NCBI GenBank assembly: GCA_021796135.1
Contig: JAJYOQ010000134.1
Location: 1-9,501, forward strand
DNA from: Bacteroidota bacterium
GTDB lineage: Bacteria; Bacteroidota; Ignavibacteria; Ignavibacteriales; Ignavibacteriaceae
Length of the DNA: 9,501 nucleotides
Direction of reading: 5' to 3'
The position numbers and the translations under genes were made by a program. The notes under the pieces were generated by a model. The model made no database searches and had not been told where the DNA came from. It was given only the letters and a program-made list of their open reading frames with translations. Numbering within the stretch: the first letter of the stretch is position 1; each line of letters begins with the position of its first letter. Positions 1 through 6,913 of the stretch are shown in pieces.

Positions 1-164
1 GAAGTAATTACTTGTTTTGTAGGAGCTTTAAGATAATTGTATATCCCTTGATCCAAACCGATAATTTTTGCAGCAATTTCAAATCTTTCCATCATCGATT
101 CGAACGGATTTTCTTTGTCTAATATTGGACCCGGTTCCTTGTAATGATTCATGGAAGAATTCAT
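1..164 (-). CDS. Glutamate dehydrogenase, N-terminal end (runs off window)
   Basis: Only the first 54 codons are inside the window; the gene continues past position 1. Glutamate dehydrogenase reversibly deaminates glutamate to 2-oxoglutarate and ammonia with NAD(P) in the cytoplasm. The visible protein has the usual N-terminal helix pattern of the Glu/Leu/Phe/Val dehydrogenase dimerisation domain: NPFESMMERFEIAAKIIGLD (residues 19-38), then a YNYLKAP stretch. The start chosen is ATG at 164, with AAGGA at 179-175 ten bases upstream. A second in-frame ATG at 152 is possible but worse placed. The coenzyme specificity and catalytic Lys lie outside the window. A leucine or phenylalanine dehydrogenase is less likely from the NPFE..ERF..AA spacing. 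The gene is transcribed away from the neighbouring transposase fragment, whose remnant begins only about 80 bases upstream. Confidence 0.82.
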   Translation of the reverse strand, partial: MNSSMNHYKEPGPILDKENPFESMMERFEIAAKIIGLDQGIYNYLKAPTKQVIT

Positions 165-242
165 ACGGGGTGTGTCCTTAAAAATTGATTAAAAATAAGT
201 ATGGTATATACTATTTGCTGGTAAGCTTATATATTTATCAGT

Positions 243-521
243 ATGTATTATCCTGGGAATCAAATAGAATCTAAGAAAGCATTAAAAAATACAGAATATC
301 TTTTACCGCATGTGCATCAAGTAGCATCTTTATTAAAGAGATGGCTATTAGATACACATCAGAACTATACCTCGGAAAGTTATTTGCAGTGCTATCTTGA
401 TGAATTTATATTTCGCTACAATCGAAGAGAAAAAAAAGCCAGCGGTTTATTGTTCGAAAGAATAATTGAGCAAGTTGTTAATAGAAAGCCAATATTGTAT
501 AAAGAAATTATAGTTAAATAA
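243..521 (+). pseudogene. IS1595-type transposase, C-terminal remnant
   Basis: The 92 residues match the extreme C-terminal part of IS1595/ISXO2-like DDE transposases. Key landmarks are LPHVHQVASLLKRWLL (residues 21-36), the following THQ, the YLDEFIFRYNRRE block (51-63), and a closing LLFERIIEQ. The rest of a transposase of roughly 300 residues, including its zinc finger and first catalytic residues, is absent. In the same frame a TAA stop at 222-224 lies just upstream, and the glutamate dehydrogenase gene begins at 164, so no room remains for the missing part. The ATG at 243 is therefore only the first Met in a surviving open stretch. This is a dead element and should be inactive. No clear terminal inverted repeat or target-site duplication was seen around it. 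Confidence 0.82.
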
Positions 522-530
522 AATTTCACA

Positions 531-560
531 CAATATTCACAATGATAATCACAAATATTG
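531..560. repeat. A/T-rich inverted repeat between transposase remnant and acs
   Basis: CAATATT at 531-537 is the exact reverse complement of AATATTG at 554-560, with a 16-base interval. A smaller nested palindrome (TGAT, A, ATCA) lies at 543-551. It sits between the ends of two convergent genes, where a bidirectional terminator or a decayed insertion-sequence end would be expected. The stem is short and A/T-only apart from its ends, and no clean T-run follows it, so its function is uncertain. Confidence 0.25.
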
Positions 561-590
561 CATAAAGTCATGAAGAATTTTAAATTAATT

Positions 591-2480
591 TTATTGTTCA
601 AGAGTAGAAAGGTTTCCAGGATCTTCTCCCAATGCTTTAGCTTTCAAAACCCTTCTCATAATTTTGCCGCTTCTGGTTTTAGGTAGAGAATCTACAAATT
701 CAATTTTTTCAGGTTTTGCAATTGGTCCAACTTCATGTCCAACATGCTGACGCAATTCTTCTAAAAGATTATCACTTCTTTCAACACCATTCCGTAAAAT
801 AACAAACGCATGAATTACATTTCCTTTTACTTCATGCGGCAAACCGATTGCGGCAGCCTCTGCTACAGCATGATGACTTACTAATGCGCTTTCAATTTCA
901 GCACTTCCTAATCTATATCCAGAAACTTTAATTACATCATCAACTCTTCCTATAACCCAATAATAACCATCTTCATCTATTTTTGCAGAGTCACCTGTGA
1001 CATACATACCATCAAATTTTTTCCAATACTGATTTACATATTTTTCATCATCTTTATAAATTGTTCTAATCATAGCCGGCCAGGGAGTTTTTATTACAAG
1101 ATAACCTTCTTCATTTGGACCCATTGAATTTCCATTTTCATTTACAATATCCATTACTAAACCTGGAAAAGGTTTAGTTCCAGAGCCGGGTTTTAATGGA
1201 GTGCAAGGCATTGGAGTTATCATAAACATTCCGGTTTCAGTCTGCCACCAGGTGTCCATAATTGGACATTTTTCATTTCCAATCACTTTATGATACCACT
1301 TCCAAGCCTCAGGATTTATTGGCTCACCCACACTTCCTAATAAACGCAAAGAAGAAAGATCATGTCTGTTTGGCCAAGCATCTCCAAAGCGCATTAAACC
1401 TCTAATGGCGGTTGGCGCTGTATATAAAATATTTATTCCATACTTCTCAATCATTTGCCACCAACGGTCCGGATATGGATGTGTTGGCACACCTTCATAC
1501 ATAAATGATGTAGTTCCGTTTAATAATGGCCCATATACAATGTAACTGTGCCCGGTGATCCATCCCGGATCAGCGGCACACCAATATCTATCTTCTTCAT
1601 GAATATCAAAAACATATTTTAAAGTTGTATAAACGCCAACCATATAACCGCCATGAGTATGAAGAATAGCTTTCGGTTTTCCGGTTGTCCCTGACGTATA
1701 AAGAATAAAAAGAGTATCCTCAGCATCCATTTTTTCTGCTTCATTCGAACTATTTGTTATAGGCATATTTACTAATTCATGATACCAAAAATCTCTTCCG
1801 GGTTCCATGTTAACTTCATGTCCGGTTCTCTTAATAACTAAAACGCTTTCAATTGTTGCCGCTCTTTTTAAAGCTTCATCAGCAATTTGTTTTAATTGAA
1901 TAACTTTTCCTCTTTGATAAGAACCGTCTGCAACAATTAAAACTTTAGATTGGCTGTCTTCAATTCTTTCATGCAAAGATTCGACTGAGAAACCGCCGTA
2001 AACAACAGAATGAATTGCACCAATTCTTGCACAAGCAAGCATTGCAATTGCTAGCTCGGGGATACGCCCTAAGTATATTGTAACCCTATCTCCTTTTTTA
2101 ACCCCCAAACTTTTCAAAATATTAGCAAATTTTTTTGTTTCACGATATAATGCAAAGTATGACAGCGCTCTAAAGTCACCGTTTTCTCCTTCCCAAATAA
2201 AAGCTAACTTGTTACGTCTAGGGGTGTTGATATGAACATCTAAACAATTGTAGGCTATGTTTGTTTTACCTCCAACAAACCATTTATAAAAAGGTTTATT
2301 AGAATCATCTAAAATCTTATTCCATTTTTTAAACCAATGAAGATTTTTTGCTTCTGTAGCCCAAAAACCTTCCAAATCTTTTGATGCATAATCATAAAGC
2401 TCATCACTTTTCACATTTGTTTTTTTTATAACTTCTTTCGAGGGATAATAAACTTCACCGGATAGTTTTTGATCAGTCAT
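591..2480 (-). CDS. acs: Acetyl-CoA synthetase (AMP-forming)
   Basis: Activates acetate with ATP and CoA to acetyl-CoA, AMP and pyrophosphate through an acetyl-adenylate, in the cytoplasm. The 629-residue length is near the family norm of about 650. The ANL-superfamily motifs are complete: the phosphate-binding loop YTSGTTGKPK at 261-270, GWITGHSYIVYGPL at 306-319, GSVGEPI at 382-388, TWWQTETG at 410-417, the hinge GRVDDVIKVSGYR at 511-523 with hinge Asp515, and PKTRSGKIMRR at 600-610. The Trp of WWQTETG closes the acyl pocket to acetate-sized substrates, so this is not a medium-chain ligase. Lys606 in the last motif is the residue that protein acetylases modify to switch the enzyme off in other bacteria. 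The hinge reads GYRLG where most family members have GHRLG or GHRMG, a small departure. ATG at 2480 is preceded by AAGGA at 2491-2487. Confidence 0.96.
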   Translation of the reverse strand: MTDQKLSGEVYYPSKEVIKKTNVKSDELYDYASKDLEGFWATEAKNLHWFKKWNKILDDSNKPFYKWFVGGKTNIAYNCLDVHINTPRRNKLAFIWEGENGDFRALSYFALYRETKKFANILKSLGVKKGDRVTIYLGRIPELAIAMLACARIGAIHSVVYGGFSVESLHERIEDSQSKVLIVADGSYQRGKVIQLKQIADEALKRAATIESVLVIKRTGHEVNMEPGRDFWYHELVNMPITNSSNEAEKMDAEDTLFILYTSGTTGKPKAILHTHGGYMVGVYTTLKYVFDIHEEDRYWCAADPGWITGHSYIVYGPLLNGTTSFMYEGVPTHPYPDRWWQMIEKYGINILYTAPTAIRGLMRFGDAWPNRHDLSSLRLLGSVGEPINPEAWKWYHKVIGNEKCPIMDTWWQTETGMFMITPMPCTPLKPGSGTKPFPGLVMDIVNENGNSMGPNEEGYLVIKTPWPAMIRTIYKDDEKYVNQYWKKFDGMYVTGDSAKIDEDGYYWVIGRVDDVIKVSGYRLGSAEIESALVSHHAVAEAAAIGLPHEVKGNVIHAFVILRNGVERSDNLLEELRQHVGHEVGPIAKPEKIEFVDSLPKTRSGKIMRRVLKAKALGEDPGNLSTLEQ

Positions 2481-2509
2481 TAGGATTCCTTTTTAAGAGT
2501 TGTAATATT

Positions 2510-2728
2510 TTATTTCCCGAAATTAAAAACCTGCTTCCAAAATTTATTATATTCTTTCCACTTCATAAAATTAATTCCCCAATGAGGACTTGCACCGGTC
2601 ATCCAGCAGGAGACTACACCGTCTCCATAATTATGCATTGCAAGTAATGGGTGCCATTTCCCCATATTTTTTATTTCCACCAAACATTTTGAATTTTTTC
2701 TTAAACGGCATTCATTAAATCCTAGCAA
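2510..2728 (-). pseudogene. C-terminal fragment of a glutamine-amidotransferase-like protein
   Basis: The open stretch starts at a TTG directly behind an in-frame TAA (2731-2729), with another in-frame stop just before that, and it has no ribosome-binding site. Its 72 residues resemble the last part of proteins of the 'putative glutamine amidotransferase' type (ThuA/class-I-amidotransferase-like fold). These end in an L-G-F/Y-N start, a YG.G.V block, then SPHWG..F..W..Y..FW. Here these are LGFNE (2-6), NYGDGVVSCWMTG (33-45), SPHWG (47-51) and MKWKEYNKFWKQV (55-67). The catalytic Cys part of the family is missing, and neither of the other minus-strand frames upstream continues the homology. 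This is best read as the tail of a deleted gene. A short protein starting at the Met at 2665 cannot be fully excluded. It ends 29 bases before acs. Confidence 0.55.
2546..2574 (-). promoter_or_regulatory. Putative acs promoter inside the upstream gene fragment
   Basis: On the minus strand TTAATT (2574-2569) is followed after exactly 17 bases by a perfect TATAAT (2551-2546). A transcript would start near 2538-2540 and leave a leader of about 57 bases before the acs ATG at 2480. The element lies within the remnant of an amidotransferase-like gene. That is plausible only because the remnant is probably no longer under protein-coding selection. The -35 box matches the sigma-70 consensus at three of six bases. 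In an A/T-rich genome such matches arise by chance, and the promoter consensus of this organism is unknown. Confidence 0.33.
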
Positions 2729-2809
2729 TTATGTTAACTAGACTATTATAGGATTTCATTTAGAAGTAAGAGGTAGAAGAAGGAAAGGCATTTAAGGTAA
2801 TAATGGAAT

Positions 2810-3481
2810 CTAAGCAATAATCTTTTTGCTTCCGTTTTTTTTTAATTCTGTTAAAATATTATTTGTAACTTCATCAATTGAGTCAAGCCCATCAATATAA
2901 ATTTCGCTTCCTTTCGTCTGATAATAACTCAAAACAGGTTCCGTCGTGTTCTTATATATTTTGAGTCTATTCCTAATAACATCTTCTTTATCATCATCCC
3001 GCTGATAAAAGCTATTCACAGCCCCGCATGTTGGACAAATATTTGAATCTTTGATATCATTGCAATTAAAAATATTACCGCAGATACCGCAAGCTCTTCG
3101 ATTTGTCAATCGCCTTACAATTTCTTCTTCATTAGCGGTTATAATAACCAAACAAACATTTTTAATTTTGAGCTGTTCAAATATATCATGAAGCTTGACA
3201 GCCTGGATGATAGTTCGCGGAAATCCATCAAGGATAAAACCGTTTTTACATTTGCCTTGGGCTAACGCCTCTTTAATCAGTTCAAACATAATATCATCTG
3301 AAACCAGTTCCCCCTTGCTCATTTTTTTTTCAGCGCTTAAGCCAAGGGGAGTTCTGTCGCTAACAGCCAGTCTTAAAATATCGCCAGTTGATATATGAGG
3401 AATGTCTAACTTATTGGAAAGTATTTTCGCCTGAGTGCCTTTCCCAACGCCCGGGGAACCGAATAGCATTATTTGCATCAT
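2810..3481 (-). CDS. adk: Adenylate kinase, zinc-LID type
   Basis: Catalyses ATP + AMP to 2 ADP in the cytoplasm and so recycles the AMP formed by enzymes such as Acs. The P-loop is GSPGVGKGTQ at 8-17, the AMP-binding core includes STGD (31-34) and DGFPRT (85-90), and RDDDKEDVIRNRL (161-173) carries the LID and core arginines. The LID (about 124-162) holds Cys131, Cys134, Cys149 and Cys152 in a CxxC...CxxC arrangement, the structural zinc site found in many non-enterobacterial adenylate kinases. The 223-residue length is typical. Two ATGs stand in tandem (3481 and 3478). GGGG at 3489-3486 is four bases from the first and seven from the second, so the second may be used, giving 222 residues that start MQIMLFGSPG as in most homologues. 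The gene follows kduD by 63 bases on the same strand and could be read through from that operon, but it has no functional tie to it. Confidence 0.95.
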   Translation of the reverse strand: MMQIMLFGSPGVGKGTQAKILSNKLDIPHISTGDILRLAVSDRTPLGLSAEKKMSKGELVSDDIMFELIKEALAQGKCKNGFILDGFPRTIIQAVKLHDIFEQLKIKNVCLVIITANEEEIVRRLTNRRACGICGNIFNCNDIKDSNICPTCGAVNSFYQRDDDKEDVIRNRLKIYKNTTEPVLSYYQTKGSEIYIDGLDSIDEVTNNILTELKKNGSKKIIA

Positions 3482-3544
3482 TGAACCCCAAATGTTAATT
3501 CTAGATTAGTTTATCATTAATTCTTCTTTTGATAGGATTTTAAA

Positions 3545-4312
3545 TTATCTTCCCATCCATCCCCCATCAACGACTAATATTGTTCCATTCACATAATTAG
3601 ATGCATCTGAACATAAATAAACAACTACCCCTTTAAAATCCTCAGGTTCCCCCCATCTTCCAGCTGGAATTCTCTCAAAAATTTGTCTGCTTCTTGTAGA
3701 ATCGTTTCGTAATGCTTCTGTATTATCTGTTGCGATGTAGCCTGGTGCAATTGCATTTACATTTACACCCTTACTTGCCCATTCATTAGCAAATGCCATA
3801 GTTAATGTTTTAAGTCCGCCTTTACTGGCAGCATATCCCGGCACAGTAATTCCACCTTGAAAAGATAAGAGAGAAGCAGTGAAAACAACTTTACCATAAC
3901 CTCGTTTAATCATTTCTTTACCAATTTCTCTAGTTAGAATAAATTGTGAACTTAAATTTACTTCAACTACTTTATCCCAATACTCATCCGGGTGTTCTTC
4001 TGCAGGTTTGCGTAAAACTGTTCCAGCATTATTAATTAGTATATCAATATTTTCATTTTCGGATTTTACTTTTTCAATAAATTCATATAAGCTCTCGCGT
4101 TTGGAAAAATCACATTGATAAGGTTTAAATATTCTTCCAAGATTTTGAATTTCTTTTTCAACTTCGCTTCCTTTTAATTCTAATGTGGCACTCACACCTA
4201 TAATATCCGCTCCTGCTTCAGCTAAACCGACAGCCATAGCTTTACCTATTCCTCTTTTGCAGCCTGTTACTAAAGCAGTTTTTCCGTTTAATTTAAATTT
4301 ATCTAAAATCAT
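3545..4312 (-). CDS. kduD: 2-dehydro-3-deoxy-D-gluconate 5-dehydrogenase (KduD-type SDR)
   Basis: NAD(P)-dependent short-chain dehydrogenase that interconverts 2,5-diketo-3-deoxygluconate and 2-keto-3-deoxygluconate (KDG), in the pathway for unsaturated uronates from pectin-, alginate- or glycosaminoglycan-type polymers. Numbering from the chosen start: cofactor loop TGCKRGIG at 16-23, NNAG at 94-97, Asn120, catalytic Ser147, Tyr160 and Lys164 (YAASK). The segment SFQGGITVPGY and the ending DYVNG-like NYVNG...VDGGW are hallmarks of KduD rather than of general SDRs. An upstream TTG at 4354 would add 14 residues, but the ATG at 4312 gives MILDKFKLNGK, which aligns with KduD N-termini and yields the usual 255 residues. 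Nine A's directly precede this ATG and no Shine-Dalgarno is visible. The gene lies 48 bases after kdgK. No kduI isomerase is in the window, so the true substrate may instead be the alginate-derived 4-deoxy-uronate handled by related SDRs. Confidence 0.87.
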   Translation of the reverse strand: MILDKFKLNGKTALVTGCKRGIGKAMAVGLAEAGADIIGVSATLELKGSEVEKEIQNLGRIFKPYQCDFSKRESLYEFIEKVKSENENIDILINNAGTVLRKPAEEHPDEYWDKVVEVNLSSQFILTREIGKEMIKRGYGKVVFTASLLSFQGGITVPGYAASKGGLKTLTMAFANEWASKGVNVNAIAPGYIATDNTEALRNDSTRSRQIFERIPAGRWGEPEDFKGVVVYLCSDASNYVNGTILVVDGGWMGR

Positions 4313-4360
4313 TTTTTTTTTAATTATTTTTGAGTAAGAAATTTTATAATTCAAAACACT

Positions 4361-5395
4361 TTATCGCTCGACTCTTCCTGAAGCACTTCCTTTTAAGAGC
4401 TTTTCAACTTCTTCAACAGAAACCAAATTAAAATCACCGGGAATTGTTTGCTTTAAACATGATGCGGCTACTGCAAACTCTAATGCTTCTTTTGTGTTTG
4501 TCTTTCTCAATAATCCATATATTAATCCGCTTGCAAAAGAATCTCCTCCGCCAACTCTATCAACTATATTTATATCATAAAACTTTGATCTGTATGGACC
4601 CTTGCAATTTTTATCGTCTAATAGAAGTGCAGTCCAGCCATTTCTTGATGCAGAATAACTTTCTCTTAAAGTAATTGCAACCACGTTAAAATCAAATTTT
4701 GATTTAAGCTTTTTTGCAAGCTCAAAATATTCATCAATTTCTATTTCGCCTTTCTCAACATTAGATTTATTCATTTTAACACCTAAGCTTTTTTCAGAAT
4801 CTTCTTCGTTTGCAATACAGATATCAACATATTCCATTAATGGAATCATAACAGATTGAGCTTCTTTTTCTGTCCAAAGCTTAGCCCTAAAATTCAGATC
4901 GCAGCTTATTGTTACGCCAGTATCTTTTGCACACTTACAAGCTTCAATTAAACATTGATGAAGATTTTTTCCTAACGCAGGTGTTATTCCAGTCCAGTGG
5001 AACCAGTTAGCATGTTTAAATATTTCTTGCCAATCAATTTCACTTTTATTTATTTCTGAAATTGACGAGCCGGCTCTATCATAAATTACTTTTGAAGCTC
5101 TTTGGCTTGCACCGGTTTCAAGGAAATAAATTCCAACTCTATTTCCGCCACGATTAATAAAATCAGTGTTTACGCCAAAACGTCGTAAATGATTTACTGC
5201 AGATTGTCCGATTTCATGATTAGGTAATTTTGTTACGAAATAACTTTCTAATCCGTAATTTGATAATGAAACTGCAACATTTGCTTCGCCGCCGCCGTAG
5301 GTAACATCAAAGTTTTGTGATTGAATTAACCGGCTAAATCCCGGAGTTGATAAACGAAGCATTATTTCTCCAAAGGTTATTACTTTTTCCGACAT
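4361..5395 (-). CDS. kdgK: 2-keto-3-deoxygluconate kinase (PfkB family)
   Basis: Phosphorylates KDG to 2-keto-3-deoxy-6-phosphogluconate (KDPG) with ATP in the cytoplasm. This is a ribokinase/PfkB-fold protein of 344 residues. The N-terminal signature is GGGEANVAVSLSNYG at 34-48. The C-terminal signature RVGGGDSFASG at 280-290 has catalytic base Asp286 after the anion-hole glycines. Tyr90 (GIYF), Tyr105 and Arg107 (VIYDRAG), and Arg170 (DLNFRAKLW) occupy the positions that bind the KDG carboxylate and hydroxyls in characterised KDG kinases, which separates it from fructokinases and ribokinases. A hydrophilic insertion near 207-221 is of the kind seen in Bacteroidota homologues. ATG at 5395 is only 10 bases after the eda stop, with a weak AAGAAG upstream. 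Gene order eda-kdgK-kduD makes the assignment secure. A kinase for a related 2-keto-3-deoxy-sugar acid is the main alternative. Confidence 0.9.
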   Translation of the reverse strand: MSEKVITFGEIMLRLSTPGFSRLIQSQNFDVTYGGGEANVAVSLSNYGLESYFVTKLPNHEIGQSAVNHLRRFGVNTDFINRGGNRVGIYFLETGASQRASKVIYDRAGSSISEINKSEIDWQEIFKHANWFHWTGITPALGKNLHQCLIEACKCAKDTGVTISCDLNFRAKLWTEKEAQSVMIPLMEYVDICIANEEDSEKSLGVKMNKSNVEKGEIEIDEYFELAKKLKSKFDFNVVAITLRESYSASRNGWTALLLDDKNCKGPYRSKFYDINIVDRVGGGDSFASGLIYGLLRKTNTKEALEFAVAASCLKQTIPGDFNLVSVEEVEKLLKGSASGRVER

Positions 5396-5405
5396 AAACT
5401 TCTTT

Positions 5406-6050
5406 TTAATTTTTTATCGAGTTAATCGAATGAATTAATGTTTTTGCATTCTCTGTGAGTTGAGAATAATTTTCTTCATCAATTGCTTTCTTCCCCAGTA
5501 AAGCGCTACCTACACCAACAGCGCACGCACCGGACTTTATCCATTCACCGGCATTTGTTAATGATACACCACCGGTTGGCATCAAATTTAAATGTGGAAG
5601 CGGCGCTTTAACCGCTTTAAAGAATGGCATACCAACAACATCAGCCGGGAAGACTTTTATAATATCTGCTCCTTTTTCATAAGCTAATTGAATTTCTGTA
5701 GGTGAAAAACAGCCAGGCAAAACCGGTAAATCATATTTGTGAACCTCCATAATTATTTCGATTTTCAGAATCGGACTTACTACATATTTAGCTCCGGCAT
5801 TTATTGCATCTACGGCAGTTGAAATATTTAGAACTGAACCAACTCCAATAAGGATCTCATCACCCATAGCTTTACTTAACTCTTCTATCACATTTAATGC
5901 ATTTGGAGTAGTCATAGTTATTTCTATTGCAGATACACCGCCGTTATGAATAGCTTCAACAACTTTCTTTAATTTTTCAGTATCGCTCATTCTAATAACA
6001 GCAATTGCACCGAGTTCTTTTATTTTTTTTACAATTTCCGATCTATTCAT
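5406..6050 (-). CDS. eda: KDPG aldolase (2-dehydro-3-deoxy-phosphogluconate aldolase)
   Basis: Class I aldolase that cleaves KDPG to pyruvate and glyceraldehyde-3-phosphate, the last step of KDG use and of the Entner-Doudoroff route. The 214-residue TIM barrel shows Glu43 in EITMTTP (41-49), GVGSVL at 69-74, PGCFSPTE at 112-119, the Schiff-base Lys132 in DIIKVFPADVVG (129-140), and the phosphate-binding PTGGVSLTN at 158-166. It follows the Thermotoga-like form (EIT...TTP, IKVFPA) more closely than the E. coli form (EVTLRT, FKFFPA). Some members of this fold also accept KHG or the galactonate analogue, and specificity cannot be settled here. AGGA at 6058-6055 is only four bases from the ATG. 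It is the first gene of the eda-kdgK-kduD cluster and has its own promoter-like region. Confidence 0.92.
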   Translation of the reverse strand: MNRSEIVKKIKELGAIAVIRMSDTEKLKKVVEAIHNGGVSAIEITMTTPNALNVIEELSKAMGDEILIGVGSVLNISTAVDAINAGAKYVVSPILKIEIIMEVHKYDLPVLPGCFSPTEIQLAYEKGADIIKVFPADVVGMPFFKAVKAPLPHLNLMPTGGVSLTNAGEWIKSGACAVGVGSALLGKKAIDEENYSQLTENAKTLIHSINSIKN

Positions 6051-6067
6051 TTTATCCTATTCAATAA

Positions 6068-6096
6068 ATATTAAATCAATCAATTTTGATTTTCAA
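6068..6096 (-). promoter_or_regulatory. Putative promoter with operator-like inverted repeat for the eda-kdgK-kduD cluster
   Basis: On the minus strand TTGAAA (6096-6091) and TAATAT (6073-6068) are separated by exactly 17 bases, close to the sigma-70 pattern, 18 bases before the eda ATG. An inverted repeat, AAATCAA (6073-6079) and TTGATTT (6086-6092) with a six-base centre, fills the spacer and touches both boxes. A repressor bound there would block the promoter. This is the only intergenic gap of any size (80 bases) between the right-hand trio and the eda cluster. The predicted start would fall very near the eda start codon (about ten bases), giving a short leader. The region is A/T-rich, so a chance match is possible. 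Confidence 0.35.
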
Positions 6097-6130
6097 AAAG
6101 TAGATTGAATATTCTTCTTTTTCTTATAAA

Positions 6131-6913
6131 TTAATTTTTAGAACTGCCCTTAATTTGTAAAAGCTTTGCAGCATTATCGTGAAATATTTTTTGTCTATCA
6201 TTATCCGTAATACCGGCTTCGTACAGCTTCCCTATTTGAGCTGCACCATTTAAGAAAGGCATATCGCTTCCGAAAAGAATTTTTTCAGCTCCGACTTTTT
6301 TTATCATCCATTTCATCAGACCAAAATAATTCCGTGAGAAAGTGCTGTCAAGAAAAACATTATCATATTTTTTTGCAATTTCTACAGCAATCTCAAATCC
6401 TCCAATTACATTGCCGCTGTGTCCAATAATAAAAGGAATTTCCGGATATAATTTTGCCAATTCATCGATCTGTCCGGGCTTAGAATACTGATCGCTTTCA
6501 TCAGTATGAAAAAGAACAGGTTTAGGGTTTTTCTTAATTAGATCGAGTATAACTTTATAACCGATACCAGAAATGGGATATTGATGCAGCGCAGGATGGA
6601 GTTCATTCCACATTGAAACTTTAGGATTGATATTTAAATACTCAGTTTCAATTTTAGTTTCACTCCATCGTGGGTCGATAACTCCGCCAAACAAAAACAA
6701 TTTTTTAAAATCATTGATTCCGCCAAGAGTTAGTGAGTTACCTTCTTTTGCATCATACAAAAAAGCAATCAAATGGCTGACACACATTTTTTTTATCCTA
6801 TACGATTCAGCTATTTCAATAATTTCTTTAATTTCATTTTGTCTAATCGGAAATTGGAAATAGCTTCCCAAATGAGCATGTATATCAATAATATCAATAT
6901 CTCTTTTAACCAC
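6131..6913 (-). CDS. Amidohydrolase-family protein, metal site intact (amidohydrolase_2 type)
   Basis: A 260-residue TIM-barrel hydrolase or decarboxylase of the amidohydrolase_2 (PF04909-like) group, substrate unknown. The metal ligands are all visible: HAH at 12-14 (IDIHAHLG), His136 (VLFHTDE), His165 (IIGHSG) and Asp217 (LFGSDMPF). Relatives include lactonases of sugar-acid pathways, decarboxylases and aryl hydrolases, so a sugar-acid lactone or similar substrate is only an inference from the neighbouring KDG genes. Where homologues usually have K-x-H-P after the first sheets, this protein has E-L-H-P (Glu104, His106), so the usual lysine is replaced. The start is GTG at 6913, overlapping the preceding gene's stop by eight bases (6906-6913), with AAGG about 11 bases upstream, so translation is probably coupled. 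No signal peptide is seen, so it should be cytoplasmic. Confidence 0.8.
   Translation of the reverse strand: MVKRDIDIIDIHAHLGSYFQFPIRQNEIKEIIEIAESYRIKKMCVSHLIAFLYDAKEGNSLTLGGINDFKKLFLFGGVIDPRWSETKIETEYLNINPKVSMWNELHPALHQYPISGIGYKVILDLIKKNPKPVLFHTDESDQYSKPGQIDELAKLYPEIPFIIGHSGNVIGGFEIAVEIAKKYDNVFLDSTFSRNYFGLMKWMIKKVGAEKILFGSDMPFLNGAAQIGKLYEAGITDNDRQKIFHDNAAKLLQIKGSSKN

Noticed and set aside
185..212. Plus-strand TTGATT-N16-TATACT promoter-like element
   Set aside because: It would drive only the dead transposase fragment. In DNA this A/T-rich, a match of this quality is expected by chance.
531..560. Inverted repeat as a rho-independent terminator for acs
   Set aside because: The stem is A/T-only apart from the end pairs, the loop is long, and there is no clear T-run on the minus-strand side. 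It is listed only as a repeat.
2761..2789. Purine-rich plus-strand tract downstream of adk
   Set aside because: It has no repeat unit, symmetry or coding frame. It looks like compositional noise in an 81-base intergenic gap.
3195..3398. Plus-strand open frame inside adk, and similar ones inside kdgK, the amidohydrolases and the oxidoreductase
   Set aside because: These are antisense shadows of well-supported genes. They have no homology or ribosome-binding site.
4313..4354. TTG at 4354 as the kduD start, giving a 14-residue Lys/Tyr-rich N-terminal extension
   Set aside because: The ATG at 4312 aligns with KduD N-termini and gives the normal length. The extension has no counterpart and no ribosome-binding site.
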